Assembly: GCF_000800805.1 (NCBI RefSeq)
Contig: NZ_CP010070.1
Span: forward strand, 1,424,670-1,488,669
From: Candidatus Methanoplasma termitum
Lineage (GTDB): Archaea > Thermoplasmatota > Thermoplasmata > Methanomassiliicoccales > Methanomethylophilaceae
Direction: 5' to 3'
DNA length: 64,000 nt
This document shows, in pieces, positions 37,818 to 45,459 of the stretch. The notes under the pieces were generated by a model, which worked only from the letters and a program-made list of their open reading frames with translations, did not search any database and had not been told where the DNA came from. The position numbers and the translations under genes are program-made. Each line of letters starts with the position of its first letter. The stretch's first letter is position 1.

Positions 37818-39929
37818 TTATGCACCTTTATAGCGGCCGTCATTGCGCGGGCTGAATAGTGTGCCGTCCTCTTTCATCATCCTCAGCCTTCTTTTCGCTT
37901 TATCCTCTGACAGCCCTTCATTCAGTGAATGGGATATTATCTCTTCCTCTGACAGCCCGTCTATCGATCCGTACTCTCTTATGACATCTAAGATAATATT
38001 AAGCTCGTTGCGGTCCTTTTTGGTATAGTCAGCAGATAAGTTATCAATATCCCATTGCCCGCCGTTAGGTGCCAGGATCTTATCGAGATAATACTGCACC
38101 AGATCCACCGCCCTTTGAGCATCAGCACCCTCGACCATGTAGCTGAGCCTCATCCTTGCCGAAGCTTCCGACAGCCTGACGAAGGCCTCCAGCTGCCTTG
38201 CTGTTATAGGTACGGAATCATTCTCTCCCGCACCCTGCGCCCTGATCTCAAGATATGTTTTCTCGATTATGCTCATGGCCTCATCGGTCATAACCGGTAC
38301 GATGCGTTTCGAATATGCGACATATTTCCTGAGCATGTCCTGGTCATAGACCGGTTTGATCGCCTGAGTGTTCTCTTTTATCTTTTTCAAATCTATGCCC
38401 ACGACCATCGGTGCGTCGTCCTTGACATGCCTGGCCTCCCCCCTCCTGTGAACATTGAGTATGTGCGAGGTCAGTTTCATGTCCGTCTTTGCATTCGGCT
38501 TATCGGTCAGAACGAATATCAGGTCGAAACGGGACATGAGTGCGGGCGGCAGATCGATCTGGCTGGTTATCGATGTCCCCGTCGTTTCGAACCTTCCGAA
38601 TTTCGGGTTTGCGGCGGCAAGCATCGAACACCTGCACTGAAGCGTTGCCGTTATTCCTGCTTTTGCGACAGATATCCTCTGCGATTCCATCGCTTCGTGA
38701 AGCGAAGAACGGTCCTGCGGCGTCATCTTGTCCAACTCATCGATGCATGCCAGCCCCTTGTCCGCAAGGACCAACGCCCCTGCCTCCAGCGTCCATCTTC
38801 CGTCGCCGAATTCGTCTTTTACCGCTGCAGCTGTAAGCCCCGCTGCTGATGCAGATTTACCTGACGCATATATTCCTCTGGGTGCGAGAGTGCTCATATA
38901 CCTCAATATTTGAGACTTTGCGACTCCGGGGTCTCCGACAAGGAGAACGTGCATGTCTCCCCTTATTACGGTGCCGTCATCCATCTCTTTGTTGCATCCG
39001 CCGAACAGCTGCAGTGCGATCGCTCCCTTGACCTCTGTCATTCCGAAGATCGTGGGGGAGATCGATGCCACGATGTTATCGAAGAGCTTCGGATCCTGCG
39101 ACATCTCTAATATCTGAAGTTCATCCTCTTCCGTTATCTGGATCTCATCGTATTCGTGCTCTTCGAACTCAATGGAAATTACATCCATGAATGTCTCGAA
39201 TATCGTTGTTTTATCCCTATCGGGTTTCTCCGCGGATCTGACTATCCCATTGATCGTTATTCTGTTCCCTGCGGTCACGATCCCTGCTATGTCGTCTTCC
39301 AGGAATCCGGATATCCTTTCCGGCTGTGCCCCGCCCCTGAGGCCCTCCGGACTCTCTTGGATCTCGATCTTTTGTGTGTCGATGTAAACGGACGCCTTTG
39401 AATCGAGTTCGAAATGGGTTGCTTGTTTGTTACAACTGCCGTCCGGGTTTGAGCACATGAGCGGTTCTTTCATAAGAACGCCGCGCTGTTTCTCCCATAT
39501 CTCCGCACCGCACCTGCTGCATCTGAACAGCGCCTGTGTCATCCTCGGCTTAACTGTAGTGACCTTTCTTGCCAGCCCTTCAACGGCGACAAGCTTCCCA
39601 AGGTGCTTTGCTCTGAGGTGTCTTACCTCCACCTTTGCATCTCTCGGCAGACAGGTTATCCTGAGGTTGACCGTGTCCTTCATATCCCATGTCGGCGGGA
39701 GCGATGATCTTACAACTTCAGCCCCTTTGTGCAGACATTTACTCGGATTGTCCAAAAAGAACATTGCCAGGTCCGGGTTGTATGCATCAATGTCCTCATA
39801 ATCGACATAAATACTCTTTTTGTCGGGGTAACTTGCCGCAATGTCAGCAAACATAATGCGGTATTTGTCCTTACTGAGGATGTCCTCCCATCCTGCCACT
39901 ATCTCGCTATCTTGGAAATTTACCGTCAT
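37818..39929 (-). CDS. mcm: Replicative DNA helicase MCM
   Basis: A 703-aa MCM, the hexameric helicase that unwinds the archaeal replication fork. N-terminal domain has a zinc site (CSRCG near 136, then CSNPDGSC near 160). The AAA+ core has Walker A GDPGVAKSQIL near 331, Walker B CIDELDKM near 395, sensor AAANPKFGRF, and the Arg finger LMSRFDLIFVL near 464. A C-terminal winged helix (EEIISHSLNEGLSEDKAKRRL) follows. No intein is present. I start at MTVNFQDSEIV because it follows the stop of the upstream wHTH gene directly, with GGGGA ahead. The open frame reaches 39998 but overlaps that gene. Confidence 0.96.
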   Translation of the reverse strand: MTVNFQDSEIVAGWEDILSKDKYRIMFADIAASYPDKKSIYVDYEDIDAYNPDLAMFFLDNPSKCLHKGAEVVRSSLPPTWDMKDTVNLRITCLPRDAKVEVRHLRAKHLGKLVAVEGLARKVTTVKPRMTQALFRCSRCGAEIWEKQRGVLMKEPLMCSNPDGSCNKQATHFELDSKASVYIDTQKIEIQESPEGLRGGAQPERISGFLEDDIAGIVTAGNRITINGIVRSAEKPDRDKTTIFETFMDVISIEFEEHEYDEIQITEEDELQILEMSQDPKLFDNIVASISPTIFGMTEVKGAIALQLFGGCNKEMDDGTVIRGDMHVLLVGDPGVAKSQILRYMSTLAPRGIYASGKSASAAGLTAAAVKDEFGDGRWTLEAGALVLADKGLACIDELDKMTPQDRSSLHEAMESQRISVAKAGITATLQCRCSMLAAANPKFGRFETTGTSITSQIDLPPALMSRFDLIFVLTDKPNAKTDMKLTSHILNVHRRGEARHVKDDAPMVVGIDLKKIKENTQAIKPVYDQDMLRKYVAYSKRIVPVMTDEAMSIIEKTYLEIRAQGAGENDSVPITARQLEAFVRLSEASARMRLSYMVEGADAQRAVDLVQYYLDKILAPNGGQWDIDNLSADYTKKDRNELNIILDVIREYGSIDGLSEEEIISHSLNEGLSEDKAKRRLRMMKEDGTLFSPRNDGRYKGA

Positions 39930-39933
39930 CTCT

Positions 39934-40173
39934 TCATTCCCCCTGATTTCTGCTTTTTTTGCACTCTTCGTCCGCCCACCACATCCATCCTCCGGCATCC
40001 ATGTCGATCTCTCCTTTGACCGATCCCGCTTTCCTTAGTTTGGAAAGGGTCTTGGCCAGATCGTCCGGGCACCTGTAGCCGAACAGATACTCGAGCCTGT
40101 CTGCCGCTTCTCTGGTTGTGATCCTATCATTTCCGAGGGCTTCCCAAATAAGCGCAACTACATCGTCGGGCAT
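39934..40173 (-). CDS. Small winged-helix-like protein upstream of mcm
   Basis: A 79-aa protein with ITTREAADRLEYLFGYRCPDDLAKTLSKLRKAG read in two blocks as a helix-turn-helix, followed by a Trp-rich wing (AGGWMWWADEEC). It ends 4 bp before the mcm start and probably opens the mcm-DUF424-NMD3-fumarase operon. Family not recognised. It could regulate the operon or be a small replication or repair accessory; both are guesses from context. Confidence 0.7.
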   Translation of the reverse strand: MPDDVVALIWEALGNDRITTREAADRLEYLFGYRCPDDLAKTLSKLRKAGSVKGEIDMDAGGWMWWADEECKKSRNQGE

Positions 40174-40277
40174 CGCAAACTTCTATATTGCCGAATAGGA
40201 TATATAACGTGCACTTCCAGTGGAGGGGTAAGTAAAAAAGCTTTTTCTTTCGGAGGGACTGGTAGTGCTATTTCGAT

Positions 40278-41369
40278 TCAGCAACAGCAGGATGTTGATT
40301 TGGAATCTTTCTTCTTACCTTCATCGCCGCAGCCGTCGAATTTCCCATAGTGCACGCTTCTGTCCCCATCGATCTTGAAGGCCTTACCGTAGCGCGTTTC
40401 GGATACCATTGCCGCGGTGTTCCCGCAGACCAGCATCGGCTTGCCGGTAAAGAACCTGTGATGATCATCCAGATCGAAATAATGGGGGTTCCCGGGGATG
40501 CTGCCGTCATACCATGCGACCTGCCCGTAATCTTCACATATGTCTTCAAGACAGTCGAGCTTGAAGGCCCTTACCGTCCTTGACGAGAAGTTTGCAAACC
40601 CGACCTTTTTCTCTATCTCTTCGTTGGCCAGTTCGAGTTCGCGTATGCTCGTATATCTGAAATCCTTCCATCCGACCCTTGCCATGAGCCTTCTGAAGTC
40701 CTCTACATACATTGCGCCCCCGAGGCATTCACCGCGAAGAACGGGGTCTGTCGCCAGTTCCTCCGGTATGCGCCTGTCTGCGAATACGTCAGAGAAATAC
40801 AGTTCGCCGCCGGGTCTGAGGACACGATATATCTCCCTGAACACCTGTTCTTTCGCCGGTGAGAGATTGATCACGCAGTTGGATATCACCACATCGACAC
40901 TGTTATCTTTTATTCCCAGAGACCTCAGATCCTCGATGTATCCCTGCATGAACTTCACATTGGACTTTTTGTACCCGAAACGCTTGCGTTGTTCCTCTTG
41001 ATATTTTATTGCGGTCCGGATCTGTTCGTCTGTCATATCGACGCCGATCGCACACCCTGATTCTCCTACCAATTTAGATGCGATATAGATGTCCCTGCCG
41101 GTACCGCACCCGAGATCCAACACCGTCATACCTTCGAGAAGCGGAGGGAGCGGTGAGCCGCAGCCGTAGAACCTGTCCTTTATCTCATCAGCGATGAGCG
41201 GCAGGATAGGTTTGATCAGGGCCGGAGGGCTGTCCGAACAGCAGCATGCGCTTGTTTTCAGATCATCCTTTGTCTGCAGTCTCTTCCCATAATACTCTTT
41301 CACATCCTCGATTATCTTGTCCGTGTTTCTCCCTCCTTCTTTTACCAGCAATCCCTTCTCTGCGCACAT
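40278..41369 (-). CDS. arsM: Arsenite S-adenosylmethionine methyltransferase
   Basis: Methylates trivalent arsenic using SAM. Motif I is VLDLGCGTGRDIYIASKLVG, followed by IGVDMTDEQI. The conserved Cys residues for As(III) are in ACCCSD (~42-45), VISNCVINLSP and LRGECLGGAMY. The protein is 363 aa, and the C-terminal part ends in a Cys run (SCCC) that could add metal-binding capacity. The start overlaps the arsR 3' end by 28 bp, so the pair is an operon. Common in gut and sediment microbes. Confidence 0.94.
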   Translation of the reverse strand: MCAEKGLLVKEGGRNTDKIIEDVKEYYGKRLQTKDDLKTSACCCSDSPPALIKPILPLIADEIKDRFYGCGSPLPPLLEGMTVLDLGCGTGRDIYIASKLVGESGCAIGVDMTDEQIRTAIKYQEEQRKRFGYKKSNVKFMQGYIEDLRSLGIKDNSVDVVISNCVINLSPAKEQVFREIYRVLRPGGELYFSDVFADRRIPEELATDPVLRGECLGGAMYVEDFRRLMARVGWKDFRYTSIRELELANEEIEKKVGFANFSSRTVRAFKLDCLEDICEDYGQVAWYDGSIPGNPHYFDLDDHHRFFTGKPMLVCGNTAAMVSETRYGKAFKIDGDRSVHYGKFDGCGDEGKKKDSKSTSCCC

Positions 41370-41704
41370 CCGCAGGGAGGCCCCGCCTCGTAGCAGACAT
41401 TATTACTGTCATCGTCATCATCGATCACGACAGATGTGAGCTCGCGCAACATCTCTGCTGCCGCCGTGCTGCCTTCTTCGCTTATAGAATAGAATGTCCA
41501 CTTTCCCTCTTTGCGGGCATCGACTATGCCGCTGTCGACAAGAATTTTCATATGATGCGACAGCGTCGGCTGGCTGATGTCCAAACGCTCTAACAGCACG
41601 CATGCGCACTTCTCTCCGTTTTGCAGAAGAGAGATGATCGTCAAGCGGGTTTCATCGCAGAAAGCCTTGAAGGTGGTTGCGCACTCGGTGTTTGTTCTTG
41701 TCAT
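41342..41704 (-). CDS. arsR: ArsR/SmtB family metalloregulator
   Basis: A 120-aa winged-helix repressor. It shows FKAFCDETRLTIISLLQNGEK, the metal-sensing motif CAC in KCACVLLE, and recognition helix SQPTLSHHMKILVDSGIV. The tail is Cys-rich (VCYEAGPPCGC ... RRDCW), which may bind metal. I start at MTRTNTEC; an upstream in-frame ATG at 41725 would add seven residues. By family it should repress its own arsR-arsM transcript and release on As(III). A TATA-like TTTTATAAT lies at ~41745-41752. Confidence 0.92.
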   Translation of the reverse strand: MTRTNTECATTFKAFCDETRLTIISLLQNGEKCACVLLERLDISQPTLSHHMKILVDSGIVDARKEGKWTFYSISEEGSTAAAEMLRELTSVVIDDDDDSNNVCYEAGPPCGCAQRRDCW

Positions 41705-41895
41705 GTGAGCCTCATATAGACACATCTCGATATGTTAATTTCGGATTATAAAATTATGCTCTGCTGAGTGTCGCTTGTAGTTTCAGCTCATAGTTCCAGT
41801 ACTGTTGCATAGCCGTTCCAATGCTTTGGCTACGATTTATCATATTGATATTTATCTATTTATACTACATAAAGAAATATCTTTTCAGTGAGAAT

Positions 41896-42525
41896 ATGGT
41901 AGTAGAGCCAGTCGATTTCTATCAGATGCCGCCGGAAGATATCCTGAAATATCTTCCGGGGAAGAATTGCGGAGGTTGCGGTAAGGACAGCTGCGAGGAT
42001 TTCGCAGGAGCCCTGAGCAAAGGCGAGGCAAAAATAACAGAATGCCCCGAGATCGGTCTGAAACTGAAAAAGTCCCTTGAGGGCGGGTTGTCGATACGGC
42101 TTGTGGTCCATGAAGCGGATTTTTCTATGTCGACTGTCTCGGAGTCGATCATCCCTGTGAATAAACCGACGCGGGATTCGCCGGTCCTGTTGACGGGTAA
42201 TTGCGAAGTGACATTGTATGTCTTGAGGCTGATCTTTGAGAAAGCGCCTGATGTGAGTGCCTGGATCATACCGAGCGATACTAAGGGCTTCACTATCGAC
42301 CATGTTATGACCATGAAGGTCATGACGCCGATGACCGTGATGAGGGCACTCACGGATTCGGGGATCTCTCAAAAAGTGGATTCAAGGGTCATGATAATCC
42401 CTGGACTTTGCGAGGGCCTTGAGCGCAACATAGAGGTCATGACCAAATGGAAGGTCATCGTGGGACCAAAGAGCGGTTTCGAACTTCCCGCATTTTTGAC
42501 GCAGCTGGCAAATACAGATGATTAA
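41896..42525 (+). CDS. Minimal corrinoid iron-sulfur protein large-subunit homologue ([4Fe-4S] + B12 domain, no TIM barrel)
   Basis: A 209-aa protein. Residues ~6-55 match the N-terminal [4Fe-4S] domain of CdhE/AcsC (YLPGKNCGGCGKDSCEDFA, later CPEIG). Residues ~95-205 match that protein's C-terminal corrinoid-binding domain. There SPVLLTGNCEVTLYVLR, FTIDHVMTMKVMTP and MIIPGLCEGLE lead to WKVIVGPKSGFELPAFL. The ~260-residue TIM barrel normally between them is missing. In CODH/ACS, CdhE carries a methyl group on cobalt and the cluster reduces cobalt. Here a role as a corrinoid redox or reactivation partner is an inference. I use the ATG at 41896; upstream in-frame codons back to 41821 encode a hydrophobic stretch with no similarity. 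Confidence 0.82.
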   Translation: MVVEPVDFYQMPPEDILKYLPGKNCGGCGKDSCEDFAGALSKGEAKITECPEIGLKLKKSLEGGLSIRLVVHEADFSMSTVSESIIPVNKPTRDSPVLLTGNCEVTLYVLRLIFEKAPDVSAWIIPSDTKGFTIDHVMTMKVMTPMTVMRALTDSGISQKVDSRVMIIPGLCEGLERNIEVMTKWKVIVGPKSGFELPAFLTQLANTDD

Positions 42526-42591
42526 GGCAGAAATTTACAGTTTGCTCCGTTGAGAAGGGGTTCCGTGATGCGGGCAGTCAAATAATTTTAA

Positions 42592-42617
42592 ACCCCCCGG
42601 CAGCCTTGCCGGAGGGC
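42592..42617. terminator. Hairpin between convergent genes
   Basis: CCGGCA (42597-42602) pairs with TGCCGG (42607-42612) around a GCCT loop, extended by CCC and GGG with one bulged A. It lies between the 3' ends of the corrinoid-FeS gene and the beta-helix surface protein gene and is flanked by T-rich DNA on the plus side and A/T-rich DNA on the other. Confidence 0.6.
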
Positions 42618-42649
42618 GTTGTTTGTTAAGGTTTATTTGCGGTTGTGTA

Positions 42650-44212
42650 TCACACGCCCTTTTTCTTCAGGACGAAGTTGAACAGAACATATCCCACCAC
42701 GATGATTATTACCACAACAATGCTGATCCACAGCCATATGCTGGTACCTGAGCTGTCGTTGACAACGGGTTCCGTCACTGTCAAAGTGAAGGTTACGGTC
42801 GCATCCGGCGTAGCGCCGTTGCTTGCTTTCAGCACCACTTCATAACTTCCTGCGGCGAGACCGGCCGCGATGTTGAGCTTCTTTGTATCGGCATTCCATG
42901 TGATCTTTTCATCGCCGGTGGTCGTGACCGTGGGTGTCGGGGTGCCTGTCAATGTGAAAACACCAGACGAAGCGGCGGCATAACCCTCGGTCAAGGTCAT
43001 GGTCGTGGGGCCGTCGATCCCGGGAACGGATGCCAGCACAACAGTGCCTCTTCCGCTCGGCGATATCTCTATTGTCGCGGGTGAACTTTCGGGGGTTTGT
43101 GACGAACCAAAGCTTGCATTACCCGACAGCACCCATTGATTGCCGGAGCTGCCCATTGTGAACGGATGGACCTCCCACGCCGCCAGGCTGTTCTTCAGGG
43201 TAACGGTGGTACCCAAGCTCATCGTGAAACCTTTTGCTCCAAACGTCATCATGGCACCGTTAGCTCCGGTCGCATTGATCTTTGCACTGTTCGACAGGAT
43301 GATGTCTGTCGGAGTAGCGAGATAGATGCCGTATTGAGCGGTGCCGTTAGCGACGATATTCGTTTCGCTGACGGCCATTTGATTTGTACTAATGCCTGTG
43401 CTTCCGCTTGCGATGATCGTCCCGCTTCCGGTTATTGACATATTTCCTAGGCTGACAATTCCGTAGGCTTTGCCGGAAGCGATTATCGTGCCTTTACACT
43501 CGACGCTGTGGATGGTGGTGATGTTGAAGAATATTCCTCTCCATTCAGAGCCTGTGGCGGTCAGTTTTGCATTTTCTGCCACACTTAATCTTAGCGTTGG
43601 GCCGTCCAAAACGAGTGCGTCTTTCGCGGAGCCACTAGTCTCGGCGGAAACATCCGCATTTCCTTCTATACTCAGTTCCATTGCATGTATTCCTGTCTGG
43701 TCGACACCGTTCGCGATCAGTGTACCGCCGTTCGAAGATGTGATCGTAAGAACGGAGCCTGGGGCGGCTGAGTACAAGGCTATGTTACCGTTGCCGTTGA
43801 TCAAGTTGTCCCCGATAAGTTCTATCACTCCCATATTGTGGAGATACCCTACTCCTCCGCTGGCTGTAATTGTAAGGTTGCTTAGTCTGACCGTGTGTGC
43901 GGCAGTGTCCGCACCTTCTGCGATCCGCAGGTTTTCAATAAGCTGGCTAAAGGAATTGATCTTCACATTAGCATTAGCGGCGATCTGTATCACCGTGGGA
44001 AATGCAGGCGACCCTGCGGCCGGATAAATGAAAAGCTCTTTGTTGTTTTCCAAAGTTATCGTTGTTCCGAGATCGGCCCATTTTGACGGTGTGTCAATGA
44101 CGATCGCGTCGTCTGCTCCATTTGATATTGTTGTCGGCACCCCGAAAAGAAGGATCAGGACTGCCGCCGCCACTAACATCAAAGATAATGCTTTCAATGG
44201 TTTTTTCATCAT
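42650..44212 (-). CDS. Exported beta-helix surface protein with putative Ig module and membrane anchor
   Basis: A 520-aa protein with a signal peptide (KALSLMLVAAAVLILLFG). A right-handed beta-helix-like region of short repeated strands spans ~35-370. A He_PIG-like module then runs from GIDGPTTMTLTEGYAAASSG to PDATVTFTLTV, and a C-terminal helix (IWLWISIVVVIIIVVGYVLF) is followed by a Lys tail. The He_PIG block is clearly paralogous to the one in the frameshifted adhesin at 4785-5045. Start ATG 44212 has GAGGA 7 nt upstream. Likely an adhesin-like envelope protein; ligand unknown. Confidence 0.82.
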   Translation of the reverse strand: MMKKPLKALSLMLVAAAVLILLFGVPTTISNGADDAIVIDTPSKWADLGTTITLENNKELFIYPAAGSPAFPTVIQIAANANVKINSFSQLIENLRIAEGADTAAHTVRLSNLTITASGGVGYLHNMGVIELIGDNLINGNGNIALYSAAPGSVLTITSSNGGTLIANGVDQTGIHAMELSIEGNADVSAETSGSAKDALVLDGPTLRLSVAENAKLTATGSEWRGIFFNITTIHSVECKGTIIASGKAYGIVSLGNMSITGSGTIIASGSTGISTNQMAVSETNIVANGTAQYGIYLATPTDIILSNSAKINATGANGAMMTFGAKGFTMSLGTTVTLKNSLAAWEVHPFTMGSSGNQWVLSGNASFGSSQTPESSPATIEISPSGRGTVVLASVPGIDGPTTMTLTEGYAAASSGVFTLTGTPTPTVTTTGDEKITWNADTKKLNIAAGLAAGSYEVVLKASNGATPDATVTFTLTVTEPVVNDSSGTSIWLWISIVVVIIIVVGYVLFNFVLKKKGV

Positions 44213-44294
44213 GTTTATTCCTCGGATAATTAACATCGCTATCTTGATTAATAAAGAGATATGACAGTAAAACGATAGAGAATCATTAGAATCG

Positions 44295-44813
44295 TCAATC
44301 TTTGCCGCGTATGCTCTCGAGATATTCGTTCTGTATCCTCACAACTTCGGAACTGTCCTTTGCTTTGGAATAATCCTCAAGCATCGATCCGTTCAGTCGG
44401 ATGAATTCCGGCGCCCAGTTGAATCTTCCCAGGAATGATTCCGCCTGTTCCTTCTCACCCAGGATCATAAGCGATGCGAGGACGGCTTCCGCACTGTTAA
44501 GTTCCATCGGCCTACCCCAGTTGACCGGATTGGATGCCAAAAGATACGGCAGGACTCGCTCGTTAGTCCCCCTCACTCTCGGGAATTCGTCTATGTTCGT
44601 CCAAGTGAGGTCCATGACCACCAATCCTTTCCTTGCGTGAACGATATCCGCAGGAGAAAGCGCTATCTTTGAAAACGGAGACAGTACTATAGAGCCAGAC
44701 GGTATTGCCGAGAGAGTTTTTGCTTCCTTTCCAAGCCCGAATTTCAACATTCTTTTCGCTGTGCATTTCTTCGGGTCGCATTGACATTTGTCGTGTATTA
44801 TTACCGGGATCAT
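44295..44813 (-). CDS. tsr3: Tsr3 family 18S/16S rRNA aminocarboxypropyltransferase (DUF367)
   Basis: Transfers the aminocarboxypropyl group of SAM to a small-subunit rRNA nucleotide. The 172-aa protein shows the N-terminal RLI-like metal-binding part (HDKCQCDPKKCTAKRML). The SPOUT-like core has SIVLSPFSK, VVMDLTWTN, RVLPYLLASNPVNWGRP and ELNSAEAVLASLMILG, diagnostic of the family. The ATG at 44813 overlaps the upstream gene's stop by 4 bp, so the two are translationally coupled. Confidence 0.92.
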   Translation of the reverse strand: MIPVIIHDKCQCDPKKCTAKRMLKFGLGKEAKTLSAIPSGSIVLSPFSKIALSPADIVHARKGLVVMDLTWTNIDEFPRVRGTNERVLPYLLASNPVNWGRPMELNSAEAVLASLMILGEKEQAESFLGRFNWAPEFIRLNGSMLEDYSKAKDSSEVVRIQNEYLESIRGKD

Positions 44814-45286
44814 GCGCTTATCATCGTTCTCAGTTTTCCGGGATCGGCCATATTCTCTTTGACCCATGAACTTACCCTGTCGATCAGTTCGGAATAACAG
44901 TTCGCAAGCTCAAGGTCGTCGGTCGCTTGGAAGTTCTCTGTCCTCTCTAACTCAAAGAGTATCTGTTTCCCCTGCCACGGTGTCCTCTTCGCCCATTCGT
45001 CGAATGTGCTTTTCTGCAGGAAAATGATCAAATCATAGTCTTCCTCATCCCTCAAGTAGTCCCTGTCCTTGAAGTCCTTCGAGACCTGCCGCCTCATATC
45101 ATTTCCCATCTGGTACATCACAGATATCAGTTCACAGTCGATTATGTCCTTCTTCGGCCCCGCACTGTACACATCATATTTATTTCCGAAATATTCCTTT
45201 GTGAAATGCTCCGCAAGCTGTGAGACGAGATCGTTCTTCTCTTCGACGAACAGCACCCGGACCTTCTTTTCCTTCTTCCCGAACAT
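44810..45286 (-). CDS. Low-molecular-weight phosphatase/ArsC-fold protein lacking the catalytic Cys
   Basis: A 158-aa protein whose N-terminus (KVRVLFVEEKNDLVSQLAEHF) lines up with the P-loop of low-molecular-weight tyrosine phosphatases and ArsC arsenate reductases. The catalytic CX5R is replaced: Glu stands where Cys is expected and Val where Arg is expected. Later elements match (VYSAGPK, a region around MRRQVSKDF, and YDLIIFLQ). It is therefore probably a non-catalytic binding protein. The ATG has GAGGGA just upstream. It overlaps tsr3 by 4 bp, which suggests a shared transcript but does not define a role. Confidence 0.7.
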   Translation of the reverse strand: MFGKKEKKVRVLFVEEKNDLVSQLAEHFTKEYFGNKYDVYSAGPKKDIIDCELISVMYQMGNDMRRQVSKDFKDRDYLRDEEDYDLIIFLQKSTFDEWAKRTPWQGKQILFELERTENFQATDDLELANCYSELIDRVSSWVKENMADPGKLRTMISA

Positions 45287-45387
45287 TCGATCCCTCTTTG
45301 AGCACCTCTGTGTATAAACTAAAGAGATTTAGCACTTACCCGAACAGACAATCATTTATCTTCGTCATTCGATGGGGAGATGCCACG

Positions 45388-45435
45388 ATGATGAACATTT
45401 TCGAGCTGATATCTGATGATAGACGGGCGAGCTGA
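45388..45435 (+). pseudogene. Tiny regulator-like remnant or leader ORF (doubtful)
   Basis: GGGGAG precedes ATGATG and an open frame of only 16 codons encoding MMNIFELISDDRRAS. The segment resembles the first helix of archaeal ArsR-type regulators (xIFELLSDERRR), then stops. It may be the remnant of a regulator gene, or a chance match. The rest of 45287-45459 holds nothing I recognise. Confidence 0.25.
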
Positions 45436-45459
45436 GTGGCTTTTTATCCCATACTTCTT

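Noticed and set aside
41821..41895. Hydrophobic N-terminal extension of the corrinoid-FeS protein as a membrane anchor
   Set aside because: The AT-rich DNA holds the TATA-like promoter (CTATTTATACTAC near 41855) and no ribosome site; the domain begins at the ATG at 41896.
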